Of a stretch of DNA of 64,000 bases, positions 36,873-44,537 are shown piece after piece (within the stretch, counting starts at the first letter, position 1; each line of letters begins with the position of its first letter). Source of the stretch: Enterobacter sp. JBIWA008 (lineage in GTDB: Bacteria; Pseudomonadota; Gammaproteobacteria; Enterobacterales; Enterobacteriaceae); NCBI RefSeq assembly GCF_019968765.1, contig NZ_CP074149.1, positions 1,116,001 through 1,180,000 on the forward strand, given 5' to 3'. The position numbers were made by a program, and so were the translations under genes. Under the pieces are notes generated by a model, which did not search any database, had not been told where the DNA came from, and saw only the letters and a program-made list of their open reading frames with translations.

Positions 36873-38525
36873 ATGAAGTTAATGAAGCGGGGCGTCGCGC
36901 TGGCGCTCTTAGCCGCATGGGGCCTAGTAAGCCTGCCCGCGCAGGCGTATGAAAAAGACAAAATCTATAAAATCACCATTCTGCATACCAACGATCACCA
37001 CGGTCATTTCTGGCGCAGTGAATACGGCGAATATGGCCTGTCGGCACAAAAAACGCTGGTGGACGGCATTCGTAAAGAGGTGGCTGCTCAGGGCGGCAGC
37101 GTGCTGTTGCTCTCAGGCGGCGATATTAATACCGGCGTGCCGGAATCCGATTTACAGGATGCCGAACCCGATTTTCGGGGCATGAACCTGATTGGCTACG
37201 ACGCGATGGCCGTGGGTAACCATGAGTTTGATAATCCCCTGACCGTGCTGCGTCAGCAGGAAAAATGGGCCAAATTCCCCTTCCTCTCCGCTAATATTTA
37301 CCAGAAAAGTACCGGCGAGCGCCTGTTTAAGCCGTGGGCGCTGTTTAAGCGTCAGGATCTGAAGATCGCGGTCATCGGCTTAACCACTGACGATACGGCG
37401 AAAATTGGTAACCCCGAGTTCTTTACCGATATCGAATTCCGCAAACCGGCAGACGAAGCGAAGCTGGTGATTCAGGAGCTGCAGCAAAACGAAAAGCCGG
37501 ACGTGATTATCGCCACCACGCACATGGGGCACTACGACAACGGTGATCACGGCTCCAATGCCCCCGGCGACGTGGAAATGGCGCGCAGCCTGCCAGCGGG
37601 CTCGCTGGCGATGATTGTGGGTGGTCACTCACAGGATCCGGTATGTATGGCCTCGGAGAACAAAAAGCAGGTGGACTACGTGCCGGGCACGCCGTGCGCG
37701 CCAGACCGTCAGAACGGTATCTGGATAGTGCAGGCGCACGAGTGGGGTAAATACGTGGGCCGGGCGGATTTCGAGTTCCGTAACGGCGAGATGAAGCTGG
37801 TTCATTATCAGCTCATCCCGGTCAACCTGAAGAAGAAAGTCACCTACCCGGACGGGAAAAGTGAGCGCGTACTTTACACGCCAGAAATCGCAGAGAACCA
37901 GCAGATGCTCTCCCTGCTGACGCCGTTCCAGAACAAGGGCAAGGCGCAGCTGGACGTGAAAATCGGCACGCTGAACGGTCGTCTGGAGGGGGACCGCAGT
38001 AAAGTTCGTTTCGTGCAGACCAACATGGGCCACCTGGTGCTGGCGGCGCAAATGGCGCGTACCGGGGCTGATTTTGGCGTGATGAGCGGCGGCGGCATTC
38101 GTGATTCCATCGAGGGTGGAAATATTACCTATAAGGACGTCCTGAAGGTACAGCCGTTCGGTAACGTGGTGGTCTATGCGGACATGAGCGGGAAAGAGGT
38201 GATTGACTACCTGACCGCCGTGGCGCAGATGAAGCCCGATTCCGGGGCCTATCCGCAGTTTGCCAACGTCAGCTTTGTGGCGAAAGACGGCAAGCTTAAC
38301 GACCTGAAGATCAAAGGCGAACCGGTTGACCCGGCGAAAACGTATCGTCTGGCGACGTTAAGCTTTAACGCCACCGGCGGCGACGGCTATCCGCATATTG
38401 ATAACAAACCGGGATACGTGAACACCGGCTTTATCGATGCGGAAGTGCTGAAGCAGTTCATTGAGCAGAATTCGCCGATTGACGTGAATGCCTACGAGCC
38501 GAAAGGTGAGGTGAGCTGGCAGTAG
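36873..38525 (+). CDS. ushA: Periplasmic UDP-sugar hydrolase / 5'-nucleotidase UshA
   Basis: A 550-aa periplasmic enzyme that breaks down UDP-sugars and 5'-nucleotides for uptake. A signal peptide ends at PAQA (residue about 25). The two-metal site motifs ILHTNDHHGHFW and AVGNHEFDNPL are intact, followed by GGHSQDPVC and the C-terminal substrate domain with NATGGDGYPHI. A REP pair follows the stop. Confidence 0.97.
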   Translation: MKLMKRGVALALLAAWGLVSLPAQAYEKDKIYKITILHTNDHHGHFWRSEYGEYGLSAQKTLVDGIRKEVAAQGGSVLLLSGGDINTGVPESDLQDAEPDFRGMNLIGYDAMAVGNHEFDNPLTVLRQQEKWAKFPFLSANIYQKSTGERLFKPWALFKRQDLKIAVIGLTTDDTAKIGNPEFFTDIEFRKPADEAKLVIQELQQNEKPDVIIATTHMGHYDNGDHGSNAPGDVEMARSLPAGSLAMIVGGHSQDPVCMASENKKQVDYVPGTPCAPDRQNGIWIVQAHEWGKYVGRADFEFRNGEMKLVHYQLIPVNLKKKVTYPDGKSERVLYTPEIAENQQMLSLLTPFQNKGKAQLDVKIGTLNGRLEGDRSKVRFVQTNMGHLVLAAQMARTGADFGVMSGGGIRDSIEGGNITYKDVLKVQPFGNVVVYADMSGKEVIDYLTAVAQMKPDSGAYPQFANVSFVAKDGKLNDLKIKGEPVDPAKTYRLATLSFNATGGDGYPHIDNKPGYVNTGFIDAEVLKQFIEQNSPIDVNAYEPKGEVSWQ

Positions 38526-38536
38526 TGCGGGTGTTT

Positions 38537-38612
38537 TGTGCCGGGTGGCGGCTACGCCTTAACGGGCCTACATTCGAATCGTAGGCCCGGTAAGCGCAGC
38601 GGCACCGGGCAA
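38537..38612. repeat. REP pair (BIME-type) between ushA and ybaK
   Basis: Two inverted units, TGCCGGGTGGCGGCTACGCC ... GGGCCTAC and GTAGGCCCGGTAAGCGCAGC ... CACCGGGC, face each other, the typical enterobacterial REP arrangement. It lies between converging genes. Confidence 0.92.
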
Positions 38613-38617
38613 TTTTC

Positions 38618-39097
38618 TCAATCCCGGCGCGCAATATCCGCAAATTTCGCGTCCAGCATTTTCGCCAGATCGCCCGCCGCCAGCTCGATATCCAGCCCGC
38701 GCTTGCCGCCGGATATAAAGATGGTTTCAAATTCCTGTGAAGGCGCATCGATCAGCGTCGGCAGGCGTTTTTTCTGCCCGATAGGACTGATCCCGCCCAC
38801 CAGATAGCCCGTGGTGCGTTGCGCCACCATCGGATCCGCCATATCCACCTTCTTCGCCCCCAGCGCTTTGGCGACTTTCTTCAGATCCAGCTGCCCCGCC
38901 ACCGGAGTAACCGCGACGGCGAGGTGTTTCATATCGCCATTCACCGCCACAAGCAGCGTTTTATAAACCTGGTCCGCATTAAGCCCCAGCTTGCGCACCA
39001 CTTCATCACCAAAGTTAGTTTCATGCGGATCGTGATCGTAAGTGTGGATCCGGAAAGAAATGTTGTTTTTTTCGAGTAATTTAACGGCGGGAGTCAT
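38618..39097 (-). CDS. ybaK: Cys-tRNA(Pro)/Cys-tRNA(Cys) deacylase YbaK
   Basis: A 159-aa trans-editing protein matching E. coli YbaK. It clears cysteine mischarged on tRNA(Pro) by prolyl-tRNA synthetase. The conserved [26 protein letters not shown] and [11 protein letters not shown] segments are present. The start [15 protein letters not shown] at 39097 fits E. coli; an earlier in-frame start would add 27 unmatched residues. Confidence 0.95.
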   Translation of the reverse strand: MTPAVKLLEKNNISFRIHTYDHDPHETNFGDEVVRKLGLNADQVYKTLLVAVNGDMKHLAVAVTPVAGQLDLKKVAKALGAKKVDMADPMVAQRTTGYLVGGISPIGQKKRLPTLIDAPSQEFETIFISGGKRGLDIELAAGDLAKMLDAKFADIARRD

Positions 39098-39183
39098 AGC
39101 TATCCTTCTTACGACAGACAAATCATGCCCACAGCATACGCCTGACGTTTGTCTAAAAAATAGCACCATCTTGCGCAATAGTA

Positions 39184-39213
39184 TTGGCAGTGATGGTCAC
39201 TTTGAGCGACAAT
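39184..39213 (+). promoter_or_regulatory. Promoter of chiX
   Basis: TTGGCA (39184-39189) and GACAAT (39208-39213), 18 bases apart, place the start point at about 39219-39221, at the 5' hairpin of ChiX. Confidence 0.6.
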
Positions 39214-39218
39214 CGGCT

Positions 39219-39298
39219 GAACCGAAGGTCTCCTTCGGCATAATAAAAACGATGAAATTCCTCTTTGACGGGCCAATAGAAATATTGGCCATTTTTTT
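39219..39298 (+). ncRNA. chiX: Small regulatory RNA ChiX (SroB/MicM)
   Basis: An Hfq-dependent sRNA of about 80 nt between ybaK and ybaP, the same place as in E. coli. It has a 5' hairpin (CCGAAGG/CCTTCGG), a CATAATAAAAA single-strand linker, the conserved seed GAAATTCCTCTTTGACGGGC, and the terminator hairpin GGCCAAT/ATTGGCC with seven T residues. In E. coli it silences the chitoporin gene chiP and is itself removed by the chb leader when chitin sugars are present. The 5' stem differs from E. coli in sequence but keeps its shape. Confidence 0.93.
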
Positions 39299-40091
39299 AT
39301 TTCAACAGTGACGGCAAATTCCCTTCTCCGTACAAATGTAACGCCCCAACCGCCACCACGTAATGCCCCGCGGGCAAAGCATGCAGCGTCTGCCGCCAGG
39401 CTTTGTTGCGCGCATTCATCAGCACATCATACAGCGATTCGCTGAATGTAGACGGTAACGCCAGCTTACCGTCCTCAGGCGGCGCGTCCAGCCACCAGCC
39501 AATCATGGTCTGTAGCAGGCGCGCGTTGGTATGCCAGTGGGTCAACGTATCATCCAGCAGCATCAGGCCGTCGTCGGGAAGCTGCCGCAGAAGCGCAATC
39601 TGGCTGTCCGTCCCTTCCAGCTCGATGATGGGCAGGCTGCGCGCCCTTGCCGCGTTCAGCAGCTGGTAATCAATGCCGTAGTCACCGCGCAGTCCCAGAC
39701 GCTGCGCCTGCGTGGCCTGCAGCACCATCGCAATTTGCCAGAGCGGCAGGGTGTCAATCATGGAGAGCGACACGCCGGTTTCATCCGCGACGCGCGTCAG
39801 TTCGGCAAGCCGGGCATCATCCAGACGTTCCGCCAGGCTGAGATCGCTTTCCAGCCCGGCAAACGGCGACTCCTGACCCGAAATGTCCGCCTCAACGACC
39901 AGCGCGTCGGCGCGTTTCAGTTGTTTAATCAGCCCGGGTGGCAGGGGAGACATATCCTGTGTACCCATATGGATGCTGCCGACCAGATGAAGGTGCTGCC
40001 CGCCGGGGAGAGAGATATCCAGACCGGGCCAGGCGTAACGGCGAGGAAAGAGGGCGCGAAACGATGCTTTTATACGATTAAACAGACCCAT
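39297..40091 (-). CDS. ybaP: TraB/GumN-family protein YbaP
   Basis: A 264-aa protein, the same length as E. coli YbaP. It has the N-terminal LHLVGSIHMGTQDM and C-terminal ALPAGHYVVAVGALHLYGEGN motifs of the GumN/TraB (Tiki-like) family, both of which carry the conserved G-x-x-H type metal ligands. Family members are proposed metalloproteases, but YbaP's target is unknown. The start at 40091 has GGAG five bases upstream; an extended in-frame start at 40145 would run into copA. It follows copA on the same strand. Confidence 0.9.
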   Translation of the reverse strand: MGLFNRIKASFRALFPRRYAWPGLDISLPGGQHLHLVGSIHMGTQDMSPLPPGLIKQLKRADALVVEADISGQESPFAGLESDLSLAERLDDARLAELTRVADETGVSLSMIDTLPLWQIAMVLQATQAQRLGLRGDYGIDYQLLNAARARSLPIIELEGTDSQIALLRQLPDDGLMLLDDTLTHWHTNARLLQTMIGWWLDAPPEDGKLALPSTFSESLYDVLMNARNKAWRQTLHALPAGHYVVAVGALHLYGEGNLPSLLK

Positions 40092-40141
40092 ACGCGCTCC
40101 ATGAATGGAAAGGTTCATGCTAGCGCGTACGGGTACAAGGT

Positions 40142-42640
40142 TCAATCCTTCGGTTTAAAGCGCAGCAGACGGTTGGCGTTGCTCACCACGGTAATGGAGG
40201 AGAGCGCCATCGCCGCGCCCGCGACCACCGGGTTAAGCAGCGTGCCGGTCAGCGGCCATAAAATCCCGGCCGCGATTGGGATACCGAGGGTGTTATAGAC
40301 GAACGCTCCCAGTAAGTTCTGCTTCATGTTGCGCAGCGTGGCTTTTGAAATGGCCAGCGCGTCGGCAACGCCCATCAGGCTGTGGCGCATCAGCGTAATC
40401 GCAGCGGTTTCGATGGCGACATCGCTCCCGCCACCCATGGCAATCCCCACGTCCGCCTGGGCCAGCGCCGGGGCATCGTTGATGCCGTCGCCGACCATCG
40501 CCACCTGACGACCCTGACTTTGCAGCTTCTTGATGGCGTCCGCTTTACCGTCCGGCAGCACGCCTGCAATGACCTCATCAATTCCGGCTTCTTTCGCGAT
40601 GGCGTTGGCCGTTGTCGGATTGTCCCCGGTCAGCATCACCAGACGATAGCCCGCACGGTGCAGACGCTGCAGGGCGTCCACGCTGTCCTGGCGAAGCGGA
40701 TCGCGCACGGCCAGCAGCGCGGCGGCTTTGCCATCCACAGCCAGCAGAACCGGCGTAGCGCCCTGAGACGCCTGCGCCTTCAGCTCGCTTTCCAGCGCGG
40801 CGGTATCAATACCGTTTTCATTGAGCAATGCCTGGTTGCCCAGCAGCAGCGCGTGGCCTTCTGCTTCACCGCTGACGCCGAGCCCGCGCAGGGTGCGGAA
40901 ATTGCTTACCTGCGGCAGGGCAGAAGCATTCGCTTTATCGAGAATGGCGCGCGCCAGCGGATGGCTGGAGCCCTGCTCCAGCGCGGCGGCGAGACGCAGC
41001 GCCTCCTCTTGCGCAATGCCAGCGGTAGTGACGGCCACCACCTGCGGTTTGCCTTCGGTCAGCGTGCCGGTTTTATCAAACACCAGCGTGTCCAGGGTGC
41101 TGGCCCGCTGCAGCGCGTCTGCATCCCGCACCAGTACGCCAAATTCAGCCGCGCGGCCTACGCCGGAGATAATCGACATCGGTGTCGCCAGGCCAAGGGC
41201 GCAAGGACAGGCGATGATCAGCACCGTGGTGGCGATCACCAGGGTATAAACAATCTGCGGTGCGGGACCGAAGAAATACCAGATAGCCGCGCTCAGCAGG
41301 GCAATGCCGACCACCACCGGCACAAAAATGGCCGAGATTCTGTCGGCAAGCTGGCCAATTTCCGGCTTGCTGCTCTGCGCCTGGCGCACCATGCGGATGA
41401 TACGCGACAGCGTCGTGTGGCTGCCGACGGCGCTGGCGGTAAACAGCACGCTGCCGTCCTGCACCACCGTACCCGCATGAACGGCGTCGCCGTCTGATTT
41501 CTGCTGGGGGATAGGCTCGCCGGTCAGCATCGCTTCATCCAGCCAGGCTTCGCCCTGGGTTATCTTGCCGTCAACGGGAACGCGATCGCCCGTCGTCAGG
41601 CGCAGCGTCATGCCGGGCTGAACCTCGGCCAGCGGGACGCTTTTCTCCCCCTCGTCCGTGACCACGCGGGCCGTCGGCGGGGTTAAATCAAGCAATCTTT
41701 CCAGCGCTTTCGAGGAGCGCTGACGGGCGCGGGCTTCCAGCATATGGCCCAGGTTAATCAGGCCGATAATCATTGCGCTGGCTTCATAATAGAGATGGCG
41801 CGCCTCCATCGGGAACCACTGGGGCCAGACGTTCACGCTCATCGAATAGAGCCACGCCGCGCCGGTACCGAGCGCCACCAGGGTGTCCATCGTCGCGGTG
41901 CGGTTTTTCAGGCTCTTCCAGGCGCTGGTATAGAAATGCCCGCCTGCAAACACCATCACCGCAAGGGTAATCAGACCGATCGCCAGCCACAGCGTGCGGT
42001 TGTCGTCGGTGACCATCATGTTGTCGCCGACCATCCCCCACACCATGACCGGTACCCCGACCAGCAGAGCGACAATCGCCTGCCAGCGGAAGCGCTTCAT
42101 GGTGGCGATAGCCGTTTCCTGCTGGCGCTCGCGGCGTTTGGCGTCATCTTCGATGGCCTCCGCCCCGTAGCCCGCTTTCTCAACGGCCTGCACTAAATCT
42201 GCGGCGGAGGCGCTGCCCATCACCAGCGCGGTACGCTCCGCAAGATTGACCCGTGCCTGCGCGACCCCCGGTACGGCCTGTAAGGCGTTTTGTACCCGGG
42301 AGACACAGCTGGCGCAGCTCATGCCGTTGATCAGCAGCTGTTGGCTGTCATCAATATCATCAGCTGCCGGAAGCTCAGGAGTAGCCGCTGTCAGTGCTTC
42401 CGACGGGGATGATGACTCTGCCAGCGGTTTAGCCTTTGGGTGGCTTAACTCCGCCCCGTAACCGGCCTGTTTGATGGTATCGATCAGCGCATCCGCGCTG
42501 GCGCTGCCGGTTACGGCGGCACGATCGATAGTCACGTCAGCGCTTTCAACGTCAGGGCGCTGTTCCAGGCTTTCTTTAACGCGTTTGACGCAGTGGCCGC
42601 AGGAGAGGCCGTCCAGCGTCAGGTCGATAGTGTGAGACAT
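40142..42640 (-). CDS. copA: Copper-exporting P1B-type ATPase CopA
   Basis: An 832-aa copper(I) pump. Two N-terminal metal-binding domains carry GLSCGHC (about residue 12) and GMSCASC (about 108). The actuator loop TGEP, membrane CPC in [12 protein letters not shown], phosphorylation site DKTGT and hinge [10 protein letters not shown] are intact. The ATG at 42640 gives [17 protein letters not shown] as in E. coli; the frame is open for 156 bases upstream but that part is promoter. A conserved -1 frameshift inside the gene makes the 70-aa chaperone CopA(Z). A CueR-type promoter lies upstream. Confidence 0.97.
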   Translation of the reverse strand: MSHTIDLTLDGLSCGHCVKRVKESLEQRPDVESADVTIDRAAVTGSASADALIDTIKQAGYGAELSHPKAKPLAESSSPSEALTAATPELPAADDIDDSQQLLINGMSCASCVSRVQNALQAVPGVAQARVNLAERTALVMGSASAADLVQAVEKAGYGAEAIEDDAKRRERQQETAIATMKRFRWQAIVALLVGVPVMVWGMVGDNMMVTDDNRTLWLAIGLITLAVMVFAGGHFYTSAWKSLKNRTATMDTLVALGTGAAWLYSMSVNVWPQWFPMEARHLYYEASAMIIGLINLGHMLEARARQRSSKALERLLDLTPPTARVVTDEGEKSVPLAEVQPGMTLRLTTGDRVPVDGKITQGEAWLDEAMLTGEPIPQQKSDGDAVHAGTVVQDGSVLFTASAVGSHTTLSRIIRMVRQAQSSKPEIGQLADRISAIFVPVVVGIALLSAAIWYFFGPAPQIVYTLVIATTVLIIACPCALGLATPMSIISGVGRAAEFGVLVRDADALQRASTLDTLVFDKTGTLTEGKPQVVAVTTAGIAQEEALRLAAALEQGSSHPLARAILDKANASALPQVSNFRTLRGLGVSGEAEGHALLLGNQALLNENGIDTAALESELKAQASQGATPVLLAVDGKAAALLAVRDPLRQDSVDALQRLHRAGYRLVMLTGDNPTTANAIAKEAGIDEVIAGVLPDGKADAIKKLQSQGRQVAMVGDGINDAPALAQADVGIAMGGGSDVAIETAAITLMRHSLMGVADALAISKATLRNMKQNLLGAFVYNTLGIPIAAGILWPLTGTLLNPVVAGAAMALSSITVVSNANRLLRFKPKD
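42429..42440 (-). other. copA programmed -1 frameshift site (CopA(Z))
   Basis: On the minus strand the heptamer C CCA AAG (42440-42434) is in frame after codon 67. A -1 slip gives GGC TAA, so the short product ends Pro-Lys-Gly after 70 residues, containing only the first metal-binding domain. Site, product length and last residue equal those of E. coli CopA(Z), which works as a copper chaperone. Confidence 0.88.
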
Positions 42641-42708
42641 AACAAAACTCCCGTATAATGAACTGGTCAGTAGTTGACCGGAGTAACGCTTTTCGCTAAC
42701 TGTTATGA

Positions 42709-42739
42709 AGGTTAAACCTTCCATCAAGGGGAAGGTCAA
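42709..42739 (-). promoter_or_regulatory. CueR-dependent promoter of copA
   Basis: On the minus strand a -35 TTGACC (42739-42734) and -10 TAACCT (42714-42709) are 19 bases apart, the long spacer of MerR-family promoters. The spacer contains the dyad ACCTTCC/GGAAGGT typical of CueR targets. cueR itself is not in the window. Confidence 0.9.
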
Positions 42740-42779
42740 GAATTTAAATTGCTGATTGAAAGGGATTTTTAAAATCAGC

Positions 42780-42817
42780 GTCCACATAGCGTCCACACTT
42801 CGACAAAAGTGTCCACA
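42780..42817 (+). repeat. Three direct GTCCACA repeats at the likely prophage end
   Basis: GTCCACA occurs at 42780-42786, 42791-42797 and 42811-42817, steps of 11 and 20 bases, about one and two helical turns. They lie between the copA promoter and the first prophage gene, where arm-type integrase sites of a P2-like attachment region would be expected. Their role is inference. Confidence 0.5.
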
Positions 42818-42827
42818 TTACAATGAC

Positions 42828-42857
42828 AAAGCCCCGCTTGTTGAGCGGGGCTTTTTT
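42828..42857 (+). terminator. Bidirectional terminator at the outer edge of the moron
   Basis: AAAGCCCCGC and GCGGGGCTTTTTT pair around TTGTTGA. The T run is strong on the plus strand and short on the minus strand. It separates the prophage from copA. Confidence 0.85.
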
Positions 42858-42915
42858 CATAACAAGTTACTCTTCATCGTCTGAAGGTAGCTCTAGTTAA
42901 TGACATAAACTTCGT

Positions 42916-43800
42916 TTACTTCCAACCACAAGCTTTTTGAAGCGGTTTCATTGCATCTGAAAGGCCCTTCAGATCGAAGGTTGCACTCACAGGGGCTTCA
43001 TTGTATGGGGTGATTCTGGTGAACATTTTGTCTGCTTTAGCTAGAGATTTAATGAAATCGATGTCACTACCCTTGTAAAAAACTGCTTTGGTATCAGTTG
43101 AGATAGACCATTCTTTTTCAACTGCTTTCTGCTTATCCAGGCGGTAGAGCATGCTAGTTTGCTCAAGACCTAGGTACACATCCCAGTTAATGAATACCTC
43201 CGTTTTCTTTTCGCGGCAGGCTACATACATTGTTGGAATCACACTTTCTCCAAAAGGAGTTCGAATGTAATCATTACTGTTAAGTGAGAGGATTATGTTT
43301 TTTGAGTCGTCTACCGGCGAGGTGCTAATTGATGTTTGCCACTTGCCAGGGTTAGAAACAGAATTTTCTACAGCTTCAGTTTCTGCGGATGTAGTCTGCG
43401 GGAATAGCTTGTCGAAACATGCCAGCCTTTTAGTGCCATTAATTTCACTTTGGCACTCTAACAACTTAGCTCGGTCAGGTTGCTGATAATCAGTTTTTGC
43501 TGACGTGTTTATCGTGCTTGTTGTAGCTTTAAACGTTGGTGAGAAAAAGCGATCGTAACAAGATAGTCGTTTATCGTTATCTTTCTCCTCAGGGCATTGA
43601 TCTCTACTCTCGAATTTATCAGCATTTTGTGTTCGTGATGGCGGTATTGATTTGTCGTAACAAGAAAGTCGTTCAGCATTATTTTCCATAGCCCGACATT
43701 CAAGTACTGCATTGAAGTTTTTATGTTCACTTCCTGCGTATACAGACGCTGCATTGAGTGCCATAAATGATGCTATTGCATTTAAAAACAGCTTTTTCAT
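42916..43800 (-). CDS. Secreted VasI/TagO-like protein with three N-terminal Cys repeats
   Basis: A 294-aa protein. A signal peptide (MKKLFLNAIASFMALNAASVYAG in two parts) should export it. Three copies of a C-x(n)-RLxC[YF]D unit follow: about residues 34-49 (RAMENNAERLSCYD), 70-83 (DNDKRLSCYDRFF) and 113-130 (NGTKRLACFDKLF). The C-terminal part (about 150-294) has the pattern of the VasI/TagO domain: GKWQTSISTSPVDDSKN, FINWDVYLG, WSISTDTKAVFY and ITPYNEAPVSATFDL...KACGW. TagO belongs to type VI secretion clusters, but no such genes are nearby. It is AT-rich compared with the phage genes, follows a zinc-ribbon gene after four bases, and is probably a lysogenic-conversion cargo gene. Confidence 0.75.
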   Translation of the reverse strand: MKKLFLNAIASFMALNAASVYAGSEHKNFNAVLECRAMENNAERLSCYDKSIPPSRTQNADKFESRDQCPEEKDNDKRLSCYDRFFSPTFKATTSTINTSAKTDYQQPDRAKLLECQSEINGTKRLACFDKLFPQTTSAETEAVENSVSNPGKWQTSISTSPVDDSKNIILSLNSNDYIRTPFGESVIPTMYVACREKKTEVFINWDVYLGLEQTSMLYRLDKQKAVEKEWSISTDTKAVFYKGSDIDFIKSLAKADKMFTRITPYNEAPVSATFDLKGLSDAMKPLQKACGWK

Positions 43801-43804
43801 TTAA

Positions 43805-44137
43805 TCATCCCTTTGGTCTTGTGAGGAATACAAGGATACCGATGATTATGTCGCCTATAACCCAGACACTAGCGATTGCCATTAAACCTAGACTGGTACC
43901 AATTGCAGCCCCAGCTCTTTCTGCATCGGAAGTTGCGTGATTTATTACTTCACCACTCCCACCTAATCCTGCGAAGAGGCAGTAGATCATAAATAAGTTG
44001 AACAGTATAAAAGCCCACTTGATGACTTTTCCAAAAAGTGAACGCCGTGGCTTTTTAAGCTGCTTCCCACATGACGGGCAGCGTAATGCTGTATCACTTA
44101 CATCCTTTAGACACTCTGGACAGCTAACCAATGCCAT
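43805..44137 (-). CDS. Zinc-ribbon membrane protein
   Basis: A 110-aa protein. The N-terminal SCPECLKDVSDTALRCPSCG is a four-cysteine zinc ribbon (residues about 6-25); a basic linker with KKPRRS follows, then two membrane segments (about 40-60 and 80-105). ATG at 44137 is eight bases after AAGGAG; an earlier TTG is too close. It is the first gene of a two-gene unit with the VasI/TagO-like gene, with its own promoter. The function is unknown. Confidence 0.8.
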   Translation of the reverse strand: MALVSCPECLKDVSDTALRCPSCGKQLKKPRRSLFGKVIKWAFILFNLFMIYCLFAGLGGSGEVINHATSDAERAGAAIGTSLGLMAIASVWVIGDIIIGILVFLTRPKG

Positions 44138-44188
44138 AAACAAATCTCCTTAAATGAAAATCTTATCTTTTTGTTACAAATCATTGGG

Positions 44189-44216
44189 ATTTTATCGGAT
44201 TTGGACACATTGACAA
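44189..44216 (-). promoter_or_regulatory. Sigma-70 promoter of the moron genes
   Basis: On the minus strand TTGTCA (44216-44211) and TAAAAT (44194-44189) are 16 bases apart, about 50 bases before the zinc-ribbon gene. It lies just after the ogr terminator, so the unit can be expressed in the lysogen independently of the late operon. Confidence 0.65.
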
Positions 44217-44220
44217 GTGA

Positions 44221-44248
44221 AAAGCCCCGTTACATTGCGGGGCTTTTA
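44221..44248 (-). terminator. Terminator after ogr
   Basis: AAAAGCCCCG and CGGGGCTTTT pair around TTACATTG, right after the ogr stop. A and T tracts on both sides make it work in both directions. Confidence 0.88.
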
Positions 44249-44249
44249 T

Positions 44250-44498
44250 TTAAATAATCAGGCTAAGTTGATTATTTCCATAGTGCGAGGCGGGAAAGGC
44301 ATCGCGGGGGATGAAGTCTGGCGGTAACGGTGCAGTACCTGCACGCTTTGTTACCTCCCTTTCTACGCTGTTAAGCGTGGTGAATGACCGGCTACATTCC
44401 AGATTCTGACACTGGTGATATTGCCGGATTGTCATATCGGTTATTTTACGGCTGGTACGGGTGCGGGCCATAGCGCCGCAAAAAGGACATCTGAACAT
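44250..44498 (-). CDS. ogr: Late-gene activator Ogr/Delta
   Basis: An 82-aa zinc-binding transcription activator. The N-terminal MFRCPFCGAMARTRTSRKIT and YHQCQNLECSRSF hold the CX2C ... CX4C zinc site and basic residues of P2 Ogr and P4 Delta. It recruits RNA polymerase to phage late promoters by binding near -55. The start at 44498 agrees with P2; the frame is open further upstream. It lies 39 bases after D, as in P2. Confidence 0.92.
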   Translation of the reverse strand: MFRCPFCGAMARTRTSRKITDMTIRQYHQCQNLECSRSFTTLNSVEREVTKRAGTAPLPPDFIPRDAFPASHYGNNQLSLII

Positions 44499-44537
44499 AA
44501 TGATGGCTCCCCTGTGGGAGTTGAACTCCATTTCATT

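Noticed and set aside
42641..42796. Longer copA start upstream of 42640
   Set aside because: The extension covers the CueR promoter and its -10 and -35 boxes, and E. coli CopA starts at the MSHTIDL position.
42741..42915. tRNA gene as prophage attachment site
   Set aside because: No tRNA-like cloverleaf or CCA end is visible at the junction.
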